64,000 bases of DNA, taken from positions 5,394,001-5,458,000 of the forward strand of contig JAWPMV010000001.1 of the NCBI GenBank assembly GCA_033391075.1, read 5' to 3'. The position numbers were made by a program, and so were the translations under genes. The notes below the pieces were generated by a model. It had not been told where the DNA came from, did no database searches, and saw only the letters and a program-made list of their open reading frames with translations. The stretch is from Bacteroidia bacterium (GTDB lineage Bacteria > Bacteroidota > Bacteroidia > J057). Shown here one piece after another: positions 44,954 through 54,865 of the stretch. Position 1 is the stretch's first letter, and every line of letters begins with the position of its first letter.

Positions 44954-45613
44954 ATGAATATGCGTGTAATTACAACAAACAAAACAAAACTGGCGAAGAT
45001 CTTCGCTATTTTCTCCCTAAGCTTCATTTTCTTTGGTAGCCAGCTACAAGCCCAAAAGTTTAAATTCGGTCCCAGAATCGGAGTAGCTACTTCTCCTTTA
45101 AATGGAAGTGATTTCAATTTCGATGACTTTGAAGTTTCTTTTCAGGATGGTAGCGCTGAGTATAAAGCCGGTGTATTTGCCCGCTTACAACTTTTCGGTC
45201 TGTATGTACAACCCGAATTCCTATTCTCTACTTCTTCTGGTAATTTCCTCGTATCCGATCTTGTAAACGGTGGTAGCGAAATTCTCCGTGAGCAGTATTA
45301 CAATGTAGAAATTCCCATCATGGCTGGGATCAAATTAGGCCCTTTCCGCGCACATGGTGGCCCAGTTTACCGAATCAATCTGGACAACAACTCTGACTTC
45401 CTTTCCATCAATGGATTTGGACGTGGCTTCAGAGAATCAACAGTTTCTCTTCAAGCAGGTGTAGGTCTGGATATCGGTAGAAAGATGGTGTTGGATATCA
45501 ACTATGGATTCAACCTTTCTGACAATCGCGATGAGATCAGCCTCTTCGGTCAAACACACGAACTGACTGAACAAGGAGCGCAGCTCTCTGCAAGTCTGGG
45601 ATTCTCTTTCTAA
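44954..45613 (+). CDS. PorT-like outer-membrane beta-barrel protein
   Basis: A 219-residue protein. Signal peptide residues 1-33 (ending near LQAQ). The remainder alternates hydrophobic and polar residues in eight strands, with the opening KFGPRIGVATSPLNG and the C-terminal GAQLSASLGFSF, which ends in phenylalanine as BAM substrates do. It belongs to the small outer-membrane barrels (OMP_b-brl_2) abundant in Bacteroidota. Specific function is not known. A terminator follows the gene. Confidence 0.85.
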   Translation: MNMRVITTNKTKLAKIFAIFSLSFIFFGSQLQAQKFKFGPRIGVATSPLNGSDFNFDDFEVSFQDGSAEYKAGVFARLQLFGLYVQPEFLFSTSSGNFLVSDLVNGGSEILREQYYNVEIPIMAGIKLGPFRAHGGPVYRINLDNNSDFLSINGFGRGFRESTVSLQAGVGLDIGRKMVLDINYGFNLSDNRDEISLFGQTHELTEQGAQLSASLGFSF

Positions 45614-45661
45614 ACCCAAATCCAAAAAGAACTTTGTTTTCAAGGTAATGTGTGTAAAAGG

Positions 45662-45683
45662 CAGGGCTTCGGCCCTGTTTTTT
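45662..45683 (+). terminator. Rho-independent terminator with UUCG tetraloop
   Basis: CAGGGC-TTCG-GCCCTG stem followed by six T, 49 bases after the barrel gene. Confidence 0.92.
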
Positions 45684-45813
45684 GCGTTATAAAAACTTGT
45701 AATAGTTAGCATAAACTCCCCTCAAACTATGTAAGGAAGATTACAAAGTTTTCGAGGGATTCTTGATGGGATACAATTAATTTAATTAATAAATATTCCA
45801 TACAAGAAAATAA

Positions 45814-48800
45814 ATGTCGGCACAAAGAGATTCTCAACCCCCAAAGACGCGGTTTAGCCTCAGTCCCAAGCAAAAAACCACTTTTCAGACCACTACAGCT
45901 GGAGCGGTTTTATTGTGTGCCTTGCTTTTCAATTATGCATCTAGCGAACAACCGCTTGATGACGTCTTTTTCTCCACCTCCGTTACCCAGGAAATCGATA
46001 TCTGTATAGATCAGGGTACGATTGAGCTGGAATACCTCAATACTTCAGGTTTTGCATTGACAGGTCAGGAAATCACCGTAGAGTTTCCTTCTGGCATCAC
46101 CTATGTAGCCGGAAGTTTAACAGATACAAGCGGCTATAATGTGGTAGAGGAAGACATATCAGATCTGGCAAATCCCATATTTTCTATGGATGATTTGGGG
46201 GATGGGGAAACCCTTCCTTTCTCCATAAATTTTGAGGCAGATCCAGCAGCAATGGCTTACATTCTCGCCGGCAACACTCCAGATAATGTAATAAAGCTTG
46301 TAACAAATGAAGGGATAGCGGAAAGTAGTTCGGGTCCCTACAATGTTTTATATCCTTCCATAAGTATTGTAAATCTGAGCCCCAGTTCTCAATCTGTAGT
46401 CTCCGGCGATACTGCTAGCAGGTCTATGACCATTATCAATGCCGGCAATGGGCGATTGAGCAGCTTTTTTGTAACAGATATTCATGGAGAGGGCATTGAA
46501 TTGGTCAGCAGTAATTTTGGAACCATCAATGCCAGTAAAGACACCATTTTCTTTGGAGCCAGCGATTTTCAACAGTTTGGTGATAATGACGAATATTTTG
46601 ATACCAATGAATCTTTCAGTTTTGAAGAAAATCTGGTAGCTACGGGCTGTAGTGATGCTACGGTTTCCTCTGTAATAAGTGCTATATGGGGATGTAATGG
46701 GCAAAACACCACCAATTCTACTACCAATGGGCACGTAAATGTCAGCCTCAAAATGCCTAGTCTCTCTTTGAGTGCGACCAGCAATCTCGAATCCTGCTTT
46801 GGAGCAGGCGTTCCAAATAATCAGGAAATAGAAATAGAAAATACGGGTCAGGGAATCGCCATGGATGTAGAAGTGGAAATCTATAAATCTTCCGGTGGCT
46901 CCTTTGATGAAGACCTATTCTCTCGCATAGATACTGCCAGCATTACCTATAAAGTAGGAGCAAATGGAAGTCCTATTCATATTTCACCTACTTCCGTAGT
47001 GAATAACAGGACCGATGGCAATTACTCCTGTTTAGGCAGCAATCCAATTGGCAAAGTAGTGCTTGACCTTCCCAATATCGATCCGGATGAAACCATTTTT
47101 ATCAATTGGGATACCTATAGTTGTTGTGTAAATGTTTGTAGCAGTGAGGAGAATACGGGCTGGAAATACAAAGTGAGTTACACAGATGCCTGCGGCCAAA
47201 GTCCGACTTCCTCCACCAAAAAAGGAGAGGATACTCGCTCGGGTACCATGAGCGTTCTTCCGGAAACCCCCTCTGATATTCAGGATGGACAAACCGAAAG
47301 TTTTGACTTTACCATATCCAGCCATACCAATGAATATCCGGAAGGAAATGGTGCACATTATCTGGTAGAATTTAGCATTCCTCAAGGATTGAGCTGGAGT
47401 GGGAATTCAAGTGATTTAACTTTCACCAGTGGTACCAATGTCTGGACAGGCCAGGACATCAATTATAATAGCAGCACGCGTCTGCTTGAGGTAAAATACT
47501 TTTTACCCGAAGCCTTTGATATTCCCAAATCGGAACTCTCGGTTAATCTGACCGGAGACTGCACCGGAATAAGCAATAGCACAGAAGACATCGCCCTTGG
47601 ATTAGATATTTCTTACGTTCCTGATACAACTTGTACGAGTGATTGCAGCCTTCCATTCTTATGCAATGAAATTGCTACGGTTGCCCTTCACTGCCCCGGT
47701 CCATGTGATGAAGGAATGGCCTTTAAGCAATATGATATTGCCAGGATCAGTTATGGAGCCCCTGACGATAATCAGGATGGGAAAGCAGATGGAAGTGGGT
47801 CTGTTGACCTTGCAAGTATCAAAACCAATCGCGCTATGGTTGGTGATACCTTAAGAGGAACATTTACAGGAGTCGTCAAAACTTCAGGGAGCCATCCTTC
47901 CTGGGCTCAGGGATATGCAGATTCTGAAATAGAAAAAGGAACAAATCTTAGTTCAGCCGGAGCCAGTTTAAAAGTATATGATGCTTCTGCAGGAAGCTAT
48001 ATTACCTGTAATGGAGTGAGTGTAAACAGTAGCGACAATGGAAGTCTGCGAACCTTTACGTATGACTTTAGTCCCTCCACCCTTTCCAGCGGATGTAGTG
48101 ATTTCAATTCTTTCACTTTTGGCGAAGGGGACTCCGTTTGGTTATATACCGATTATAAAGTTACGGGAAATATAGGAGGAGCAATCGAGGAAATAGATAT
48201 TGATAATAATTATTATGTCAGTGATGTATCCAGTCCTACTTCTTCCTCAGACAAATATCAATGCGATACCTGGGGAGGTCGTTTTACCCTGATTGGATAC
48301 TACTTTGAAAATAGTACGGGTACCAATGTAACCATCAAAGGATGTTCAAAAGTTATTCAGCAGAATTTCAAGTTGAGCATAGGAGATTGCTGTTCCAATT
48401 TTGAGGGTGGAAATCTCTTCCCTTATGAATATCGGAACTGGGCGCATGTAAAGCAGGCTTTCACGGTTATCCCGGATAACTACGAAGTTCTGCAGATGTA
48501 TGTCAAGCAGAAAAGGACCAAATCCACCAATACCAGTGCGACCCAGACTGTCAATGATATTGTTCCGACTTACAATAGCAATGACACCCTGATTTTTGAT
48601 CTGGAACAGTACTATTCAGAATTTGGCGGTTCCTTATTGTACTCTGATGATGGATTCTCAGGTACACTCTATATCGAAATCGCACCTAGTTGTGATGTGA
48701 CGCCAAGTACCTATCAGGATATGCCCTGGAAGTTTACCTTCGTTGAATCGGATATGCTAAGTGGTGCTGAAACGGATTGGTACACTTCTGATCCGGATCG

Positions 48801-51800
48801 GGTAAGATGGACACCTCCATCTTTAGATTTATCCTCCCCCAACCCGACCATCGACGGAATCGGAAAAACAGTAACCTGGACCCTTGATATCGAGAACACT
48901 TCTTCTTCTTCAAATTCAGATAATGCCTGGTTCCACATCAAAAATCCAAGTGGTGAGGTAAATATTGAATATGTGATTGATGCGAGCAGTGGGGATACCC
49001 TGAGCCTGAGTGGAGACATCTACCAGGTAGGATCTATCAACAAAGGGAATACAAGCAGTTATTATATTACCGCTTCCTATTCAGCCTGTGGCAATGACAA
49101 TATCGAAGTGTATTCAGGCTATGAATGTTCGGCTTATCCGGATTCCTTCGCAAATTTCACCTGCTCCTATTCTCAAATGAGTCTCTACATGGAGCCCAAA
49201 ACCGCTGAACTTCAAATGACCCTCAGTGGTCAATACACAGGAGATGAGTGTGGGAAAGAAATAGAAGTTACCCTGGAATTGGCCAGTGTACAGATTGCGC
49301 ATGTGGATAGCATGAAAGTAGAAGTACAACTGCCATCTTCCGGAAGCATGAGCCTCAAAGCCTCTTCTTCCAGTTTGAAATACCCCCTATCCGGATCTTA
49401 TTTCAACTTTGCTGATCCGACAGTCAGCAGCAATAAGTTTGAGATCAACACCTGGGAAATCAATTCAACCATTGCAGAGAATGGCATGCCAGGGGTAATG
49501 GATCTGGATAATAATCGAGTCAGCATTAGATTCTACCTAGAAGTAGGGAACTCTTATCAACCGGGGGAATTAGTCCAAATAAGCGCCTATTCAGAATCCC
49601 CTTGTGATCAGGACCTGGCTACCATAAACCTGGCTTATGATCCTAGTATCAAATTGACCAAACCAGAAGCCACCGGGCTCTCAGATGATCAGGGCCATAG
49701 TTGGAGTGCATCCTGGGCAGATTACGATAATGATGGATATGAAGACCTCTATGTTACTGAGTTCATGCACTGGAAAGGAAATTATCTATACAGAAATAAG
49801 GGAGATGGTAGCTTCGAAAGAATCACTGCCGGAGATATGGTAAATGATAAAGGAGCGGCTGCAGGAAGTAGCTGGGGCGATTATGACAATGATGGCGATT
49901 TGGACCTATTTGTTTCCAATAATGTCCGGGCAGTCAATCACCTCTACCAAAACAATGGGGACGGCAGCTTCACCCGAGTAGATGCCGGAGATGTATCAGA
50001 CTATGGAGGCTATTGCCACAATGCGGCCTGGATCGATTATGACAATGATGGCTGGCTGGATCTATTTGTCTCGGATTATATGCCGACCAAATTCAATATG
50101 CTATATAAAAACAATGGCGACGGCACCTTTACGACCCAAACAGGAACAGAGCTTTCTTTGGAAGCCAAATTCTCTATGGGAGCGACCTGGGCAGATTATG
50201 ATATGGATGGCTTATTGGATGTTTTTGTTCCCAATGGACGTAATGACAACAATTCCCTATATCACAATGATGGAAATGGTAAGTTCACCAAAGTAACAGA
50301 TGGAGATATTGTAAATGATGGAGGAAATTCGACGGGAAGTAGTTGGGCTGATTTTGACAATGATGGAGATATGGACCTCTATGTGACCAATGCCAGTAAT
50401 CAGAAGAATTTCCTTTATGTGAATAATGGAGACGGAAGTTTTACCAAAAACACTTCTTCCGTCATTGTATCCGAACAAGGACATTCGCATGGATCGGGTT
50501 GGTTGGATTTGGAGAATGATGGAGACCTTGACCTCATCGTAGGTAATGATGCAGATAATCCGAATTTCCTCTATACCAATAATGGGGATGGGACTTTCAC
50601 CAAGCAAGCAAATACCTTAACAGAGGATGAGGAAAACAGTATGGGTCTGGCTTTTGCCGACGCAGACAATGATGGAGATATGGATATTTTCGTGGCGAAT
50701 AAAAGCAATCAGACCAATTCCTTCTATTTAAATTCCAGTGGCCAATGTAACAATTGGAAGTGCTTTATTTTACAGGGGGAAAGGTCTAATAAATCCGCCA
50801 TTGGAGCACGTATTCGAGTAAAAGCAACCATCGATGGGCAGGTTGTATGGCAAACACGTGAAATCAGTTCCCAATCAGGAGGTGGTTCCAGTAGTCAAAG
50901 TACCCTGAGAGCCTATTTTGGACTGGGAGATGCTACGAATATTGATTCAGTGGTCATTGATTGGCCTTCTGGTTTTGAGCAACATCTCACCAATGTTTAC
51001 ACCAATGATTGCCAGACCATTGTAGAAGAAGAGGGTGCAGAGATTTGTGGAACAGTCTTCTATGATATGAATGGAAATTGTACACAAGATCCGGGCGAAA
51101 ATGGAGTTCCTAATGTATTGCTCGAAATTCTTCCCGGACCGAAGTACGTTACCACCAATAATTTAGGAGAATACAAGATTTATCGTCAGTACGGAACCTA
51201 TACCGTAAAAATAGCACAAGCTGAAGGATGGAGCATGGCAAATTCCTGTGATGATGAATATAACATCGTCTATGAAAGTGCTAACCGTACTTCTTCCAAT
51301 TCCTTTTGTGGTAAAGACTTTGCCATGGAACCGGATTGTGCTAAGCCAGACCTCGTAAGTTATCTATCAAGTACAGCCTTGCGTAGAGGCTTCAGAAATA
51401 GCTATGCCATCTCTTACCTCAATAGAGGGAGCCTGGCAGCCTATGATGTAAATCTGTCCGTAGAGTTCGACAATGAGATTATTCCATTGAATGCGGACAC
51501 AGACTGGAATTCGATGGTAGTCGGAGACAGTACTACGACATATTCTTGGACCCTGGATACTTTAAGTCCCATGCAACAGGCTTCCATCATGATCACAGAC
51601 TCTGTATCTACGGAGGCCGAAATGGGTAAAATGACTCGAGTGAAGTCAAACTTCAGCATGGCTCAGGAGGATTGTGATCCGACCAATAATTCAAATGTAG
51701 ATTATAATGAAGTCGTAGGCTCGATTGATCCCAACGACATTCTGGTATTCCCAAGTGGGAGCATTCTGCATAAAGATACCCTGACCTATAAAATCAGGTT

Positions 51801-52413
51801 CCAGAATGTAGGGACTAAATTCGCGCAAAGGGTACTCATACTCGATACGCTCTCAGAGCATTTCGACCTAAGTAGCCTGCATGTGGAGACCGCTAGCCAT
51901 CCGTATAGATATGAGTTATCAGAAGATAGAGTATTGAGCTTCATCTTTGATCACATCTATTTACCGGACAGTGTTTCTAATGAGCCTAAGAGTCATGGCT
52001 TTGTTCAGTACAAAATCATGGTAGATGAATTGACGCCAATGAAAAGCAAGATCACCAATCGGGCAGCCATACAGTTCGACTACAATGAGTTTATCATCAC
52101 TAATACGGTCAAGAATCGGGTATTTGATACCAAGAGCCTTGCCTTTGACAATAAACTCAAAATGGAATTGGCACCCAATCCCATGGTAACAGAATCCTTT
52201 ATCCGCATAGTTTCTACCGAGGATGCTGAAACCCGGGTCAATATTGTGGCCTTGGAAATGTTTGACATCACCGGCAAGCGAGTCAAATACATTTCTCGCC
52301 TCAATCACCAGGAGGTACGCATTGATGCCAACAACCTGACCTCAGGCGTCTACATCCTCAAAGTCAGAGACCAGAATGGATTGAGCCATTCGGAGAAGTT
52401 GGTGGTTGAGTAA
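45814..52413 (+). CDS. Giant T9SS surface protein with FG-GAP, UnbV and SdrD-like domains
   Basis: A 2199-residue secreted protein with an extended signal region (hydrophobic core about 28-43). Residues 45-1290 hold many beta domains of the DUF11/conserved-repeat type with cysteine pairs. Seven FG-GAP/VCBS units with calcium loops (DYDNDGDLDLFV pattern) fill about 1300-1635. An ASPIC/UnbV domain follows at about 1655-1735 (GARIRVKATIDGQVVWQTRE), then an SdrD B-like domain (CGTVFYDMNGNCTQDPGENG, 1743-1839), two further beta domains and a T9SS sorting domain at the end (LAPNPMVTES, SGVYILKVRD). It is probably anchored or released at the surface and may bind ligands or adhere. No catalytic domain is recognised. 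Confidence 0.92.
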   Translation: MSAQRDSQPPKTRFSLSPKQKTTFQTTTAGAVLLCALLFNYASSEQPLDDVFFSTSVTQEIDICIDQGTIELEYLNTSGFALTGQEITVEFPSGITYVAGSLTDTSGYNVVEEDISDLANPIFSMDDLGDGETLPFSINFEADPAAMAYILAGNTPDNVIKLVTNEGIAESSSGPYNVLYPSISIVNLSPSSQSVVSGDTASRSMTIINAGNGRLSSFFVTDIHGEGIELVSSNFGTINASKDTIFFGASDFQQFGDNDEYFDTNESFSFEENLVATGCSDATVSSVISAIWGCNGQNTTNSTTNGHVNVSLKMPSLSLSATSNLESCFGAGVPNNQEIEIENTGQGIAMDVEVEIYKSSGGSFDEDLFSRIDTASITYKVGANGSPIHISPTSVVNNRTDGNYSCLGSNPIGKVVLDLPNIDPDETIFINWDTYSCCVNVCSSEENTGWKYKVSYTDACGQSPTSSTKKGEDTRSGTMSVLPETPSDIQDGQTESFDFTISSHTNEYPEGNGAHYLVEFSIPQGLSWSGNSSDLTFTSGTNVWTGQDINYNSSTRLLEVKYFLPEAFDIPKSELSVNLTGDCTGISNSTEDIALGLDISYVPDTTCTSDCSLPFLCNEIATVALHCPGPCDEGMAFKQYDIARISYGAPDDNQDGKADGSGSVDLASIKTNRAMVGDTLRGTFTGVVKTSGSHPSWAQGYADSEIEKGTNLSSAGASLKVYDASAGSYITCNGVSVNSSDNGSLRTFTYDFSPSTLSSGCSDFNSFTFGEGDSVWLYTDYKVTGNIGGAIEEIDIDNNYYVSDVSSPTSSSDKYQCDTWGGRFTLIGYYFENSTGTNVTIKGCSKVIQQNFKLSIGDCCSNFEGGNLFPYEYRNWAHVKQAFTVIPDNYEVLQMYVKQKRTKSTNTSATQTVNDIVPTYNSNDTLIFDLEQYYSEFGGSLLYSDDGFSGTLYIEIAPSCDVTPSTYQDMPWKFTFVESDMLSGAETDWYTSDPDRVRWTPPSLDLSSPNPTIDGIGKTVTWTLDIENTSSSSNSDNAWFHIKNPSGEVNIEYVIDASSGDTLSLSGDIYQVGSINKGNTSSYYITASYSACGNDNIEVYSGYECSAYPDSFANFTCSYSQMSLYMEPKTAELQMTLSGQYTGDECGKEIEVTLELASVQIAHVDSMKVEVQLPSSGSMSLKASSSSLKYPLSGSYFNFADPTVSSNKFEINTWEINSTIAENGMPGVMDLDNNRVSIRFYLEVGNSYQPGELVQISAYSESPCDQDLATINLAYDPSIKLTKPEATGLSDDQGHSWSASWADYDNDGYEDLYVTEFMHWKGNYLYRNKGDGSFERITAGDMVNDKGAAAGSSWGDYDNDGDLDLFVSNNVRAVNHLYQNNGDGSFTRVDAGDVSDYGGYCHNAAWIDYDNDGWLDLFVSDYMPTKFNMLYKNNGDGTFTTQTGTELSLEAKFSMGATWADYDMDGLLDVFVPNGRNDNNSLYHNDGNGKFTKVTDGDIVNDGGNSTGSSWADFDNDGDMDLYVTNASNQKNFLYVNNGDGSFTKNTSSVIVSEQGHSHGSGWLDLENDGDLDLIVGNDADNPNFLYTNNGDGTFTKQANTLTEDEENSMGLAFADADNDGDMDIFVANKSNQTNSFYLNSSGQCNNWKCFILQGERSNKSAIGARIRVKATIDGQVVWQTREISSQSGGGSSSQSTLRAYFGLGDATNIDSVVIDWPSGFEQHLTNVYTNDCQTIVEEEGAEICGTVFYDMNGNCTQDPGENGVPNVLLEILPGPKYVTTNNLGEYKIYRQYGTYTVKIAQAEGWSMANSCDDEYNIVYESANRTSSNSFCGKDFAMEPDCAKPDLVSYLSSTALRRGFRNSYAISYLNRGSLAAYDVNLSVEFDNEIIPLNADTDWNSMVVGDSTTTYSWTLDTLSPMQQASIMITDSVSTEAEMGKMTRVKSNFSMAQEDCDPTNNSNVDYNEVVGSIDPNDILVFPSGSILHKDTLTYKIRFQNVGTKFAQRVLILDTLSEHFDLSSLHVETASHPYRYELSEDRVLSFIFDHIYLPDSVSNEPKSHGFVQYKIMVDELTPMKSKITNRAAIQFDYNEFIITNTVKNRVFDTKSLAFDNKLKMELAPNPMVTESFIRIVSTEDAETRVNIVALEMFDITGKRVKYISRLNHQEVRIDANNLTSGVYILKVRDQNGLSHSEKLVVE

Positions 52414-52434
52414 GGGACGAATTAGCGTAGATCT

Positions 52435-52511
52435 GTGTTAGGGTGTTAGTGTTTTTGATATCTCGAGTATATCACAATCGCTAACACCCTAAAACACTAA
52501 CACCCTAAAAC
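52435..52511. repeat. Palindromic repeat, GTGTTAG family (copy B)
   Basis: TTAGGGTGTTAGTGTTTT at 52438-52455 has an exact 18-base complement at 52491-52508. A further CTAACACCCTAAAAC copy lies beside the right arm. Related to 36331-36428. It falls between the giant surface protein and metG and could terminate the former. Confidence 0.75.
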
Positions 52512-52514
52512 CTT

Positions 52515-52537
52515 CTTACTTACTCCCCGTAAGTAAG
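52515..52537 (+). promoter_or_regulatory. Perfect hairpin upstream of metG
   Basis: CTTACTTAC-TCCCC-GTAAGTAAG, a 9-base stem with a 5-base loop, 55 bases before the ATG. It lies upstream of the predicted -7 box, so it is more likely an operator or end of the previous transcript than a leader element. Confidence 0.5.
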
Positions 52538-52579
52538 TGCCTACACCTCTCCTCTTTCTCAATCAACTTCATTTTTTAT

Positions 52580-52587
52580 TACCTTTG
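52580..52587 (+). promoter_or_regulatory. -7 box (TACCTTTG) of metG
   Basis: An exact TAnnTTTG element that ends five bases before the ATG. If used, the transcript would begin at or beside the start codon, giving a leaderless or almost leaderless mRNA. Confidence 0.55.
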
Positions 52588-52592
52588 CCGCC

Positions 52593-54662
52593 ATGAACAC
52601 AAAAGCGTATACCATTACCTCTGCTTTGCCCTATGCTAATGGGCCATTGCACATAGGTCACCTTGCCGGGGCCTACTTACCTGCCGATATTTTTGTCAGG
52701 TATTTGCGCATGCGGGGGAATGATGTGCTTTGGGTGTGTGGGAGTGATGAACATGGAGCAGCTGTTACCTTACGAGCAAAAAAGGAGGGGACCACACCAA
52801 AAGCCATCGTCGATCAATACCACATTCAAATCAAAGAAACCTTTGAGCGCTTTGGGATTGATTTCGACATATACCACAGAACCACAGAGCCCCTTCACCA
52901 TAAAACTTCGCAGGATTTCTTTTCGGTCCTGTATGAAAAAGGAGCATTCGTCAAGAAAACTTCTGAGCAGTACTATGATGAAGAATATGATCAGTTTCTG
53001 GCCGATCGCTATATCAAAGGGACCTGTCCCAATTGTAGTTATGAAGCCGCTTATGGAGACCAATGTGAAAACTGTGGAACCTCTTTAAGCCCTACTGAAT
53101 TGATCAATCCCCTTTCTACCCTCAGTGAAAAAACTCCGATTTTACGCGAGACGACTCACTGGTATCTACAGCTCGACAAAGCCCAACCCTGGTTGGAAGA
53201 GTGGTTGCTGGAAGGAAAGAAAGGGAAATGGAAGAACAATGTTTACGGGCAATGTTCCTCCTGGCTCAAAGAAGGCCTCCAACCCCGGAGCATGACGCGC
53301 GACCTGGATTGGGGGGTAGATGTTCCGTTGGAAGAAGCCGTTGGCAAAAAGTTGTACGTTTGGCTGGATGCGCCTATAGGCTACATTTCAGCTACCAAAC
53401 AATGGGCACTCGATAATGGAAAAGACTGGGAACCCTATTGGAAAAGCCAGGACAATCCTGAAGATGATCGGACCTTGATCCATTTCATCGGAAAGGACAA
53501 TATCGTTTTCCACTGCATCATCTTCCCCAGCATCCTCCACTTCCACGAAGGATATCTCTTACCGGAAAATGTTCCGGCCAATGAGTTCCTCAACCTGGAA
53601 GGAGATAAGATGAGTACCTCCCGCAATCATGCGGTTTGGGTACATGAATTCCTGGACGAATTTCCTGGAAAGAACGATGTGTTGAGATATGCGCTTTGTT
53701 CCATCCTGCCAGAGAATAAAGACAGTGATTTTACCTGGAAAGACTTTCAGGCCAGAAATAATAATGAACTGGCGGCCATCCTTGGAAATTTTGTAAACCG
53801 CATCATTGTATTGACCAATAAATACTATGAAGCTGTTTTGCCAGCAGAAATAGATTATAGTGGAAATCCTGCAATCGCAGAAGCATTCAAGCAAATCGAT
53901 CAACATATCGCCCAGCTGGAGAAATCCATTGAGACGTATCGCTTCAGAGAAGCTTTGACGGAGTTTATGAATGTGGCTCGGGTCGGGAATAAATTCCTCA
54001 CAGACCAGGAGCCCTGGAAAAAGTGGAAAGCAAGTCCTGAGGAAGTTGCACCGATTTTGGCTGCTTCTCTTCAGATCATTGCGAAATTGGGGATACTGTC
54101 TAAAGTTTTCCTTCCGGAAACAGCAGACAAGATTTTCAATCTGCTCAAGATCGATAAAGATGCTTATAGTTGGGGCGATTTGGGAAGAACAGATCTCATT
54201 CAGGCAGGGCATCAGATATTCAAGGGGAAAGCGGAGATTCTCTTTTCTCAAATTGATGATGCAGTTGTCGAAGCCCAGCTCAAAAAGCTGGAGGACGCTA
54301 AAAATATAGCCACTTCCAATTTCCCGCCTTCCAAAGGGGAAATTAGCTTTGATGATTTTCAGAAAATGGACATCCGTATGGGGACCATTTTGGAAGCGCA
54401 GAAAGTACCCAAAGCAGACAAGCTACTTCAGTTTAAGGTGGATACGGGCATTGATGTGCGTACCATCGTTTCCGGCGTAGCTAAATACTTCAAACCGGAA
54501 GATTTGCTTGGAAAGCAAGTACCTGTTTTGGTGAATCTCGCTCCTCGCAAAATCCGAGGCGTTGTCTCTCAGGGCATGATCCTTTTTGCAGAAGATAGTT
54601 CCGAAGAACTCCACCTATTAAACCCTCTCAAAGAGATTGAGTCGGGTTCTATGGTGAATTGA
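52593..54662 (+). CDS. metG: Methionyl-tRNA synthetase
   Basis: A 689-residue class I synthetase with HIGH at residues 20-23 and KMSTS at 339-343. A zinc knuckle with two CxxC pairs (CPNC and CENC) lies near 149-165, the anticodon-binding helical domain is at about 390-560, and a C-terminal tRNA-binding (EMAP-II-like) domain starts near FDDFQKMDIRMGTI. It charges tRNA-Met in the cytosol. The length and domain order are those of dimeric MetG. A promoter box is five bases ahead of the start and a strong terminator follows. Confidence 0.97.
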   Translation: MNTKAYTITSALPYANGPLHIGHLAGAYLPADIFVRYLRMRGNDVLWVCGSDEHGAAVTLRAKKEGTTPKAIVDQYHIQIKETFERFGIDFDIYHRTTEPLHHKTSQDFFSVLYEKGAFVKKTSEQYYDEEYDQFLADRYIKGTCPNCSYEAAYGDQCENCGTSLSPTELINPLSTLSEKTPILRETTHWYLQLDKAQPWLEEWLLEGKKGKWKNNVYGQCSSWLKEGLQPRSMTRDLDWGVDVPLEEAVGKKLYVWLDAPIGYISATKQWALDNGKDWEPYWKSQDNPEDDRTLIHFIGKDNIVFHCIIFPSILHFHEGYLLPENVPANEFLNLEGDKMSTSRNHAVWVHEFLDEFPGKNDVLRYALCSILPENKDSDFTWKDFQARNNNELAAILGNFVNRIIVLTNKYYEAVLPAEIDYSGNPAIAEAFKQIDQHIAQLEKSIETYRFREALTEFMNVARVGNKFLTDQEPWKKWKASPEEVAPILAASLQIIAKLGILSKVFLPETADKIFNLLKIDKDAYSWGDLGRTDLIQAGHQIFKGKAEILFSQIDDAVVEAQLKKLEDAKNIATSNFPPSKGEISFDDFQKMDIRMGTILEAQKVPKADKLLQFKVDTGIDVRTIVSGVAKYFKPEDLLGKQVPVLVNLAPRKIRGVVSQGMILFAEDSSEELHLLNPLKEIESGSMVN

Positions 54663-54679
54663 TATCATGTATTTTTTCC

Positions 54680-54710
54680 TAGGCGCTGATATCAGTCAGC
54701 GCCTATTTTA
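54680..54710 (+). terminator. Rho-independent terminator after metG
   Basis: TAGGCGCTGA-tatcag... with its complement TCAGCGCCTA, a 10-base stem at 54680-54705 followed by TTTTA. Confidence 0.85.
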
Positions 54711-54721
54711 TACACAATCCC

Positions 54722-54844
54722 GTGTCATCCCGAGCCCCGTCGAGGGACCTAATTCCTCTCTCTCATTTTTTCCCTCAACCCAATATTGGATTAAGAAAGG
54801 AGGAAGGGAAGATATAGGTCCCTCCACTTTGGTCGGGATGACAC
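54722..54844. repeat. GTGTCATCCCGA palindromic repeat
   Basis: GTGTCATCCCGA at 54722-54733 is mirrored by TCGGGATGACAC at 54833-54844. Inside, GAGGGACCTA and TAGGTCCCTC are also complementary. This is a 123-base element between metG and the next gene. Confidence 0.8.
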
Positions 54845-54865
54845 AGATTGTGGAAGCCAAAGCCC

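Noticed and set aside
49700-50720. Regular repeats as a CRISPR array
   Set aside because: The repeats are codon-based FG-GAP units inside one long open reading frame and vary at the DNA level.
54848-54865. TTG start for the dimethylformamidase-like gene
   Set aside because: It lies four bases past a palindromic repeat and adds residues unlike a membrane-anchor start; ATG 54866 is preferred.
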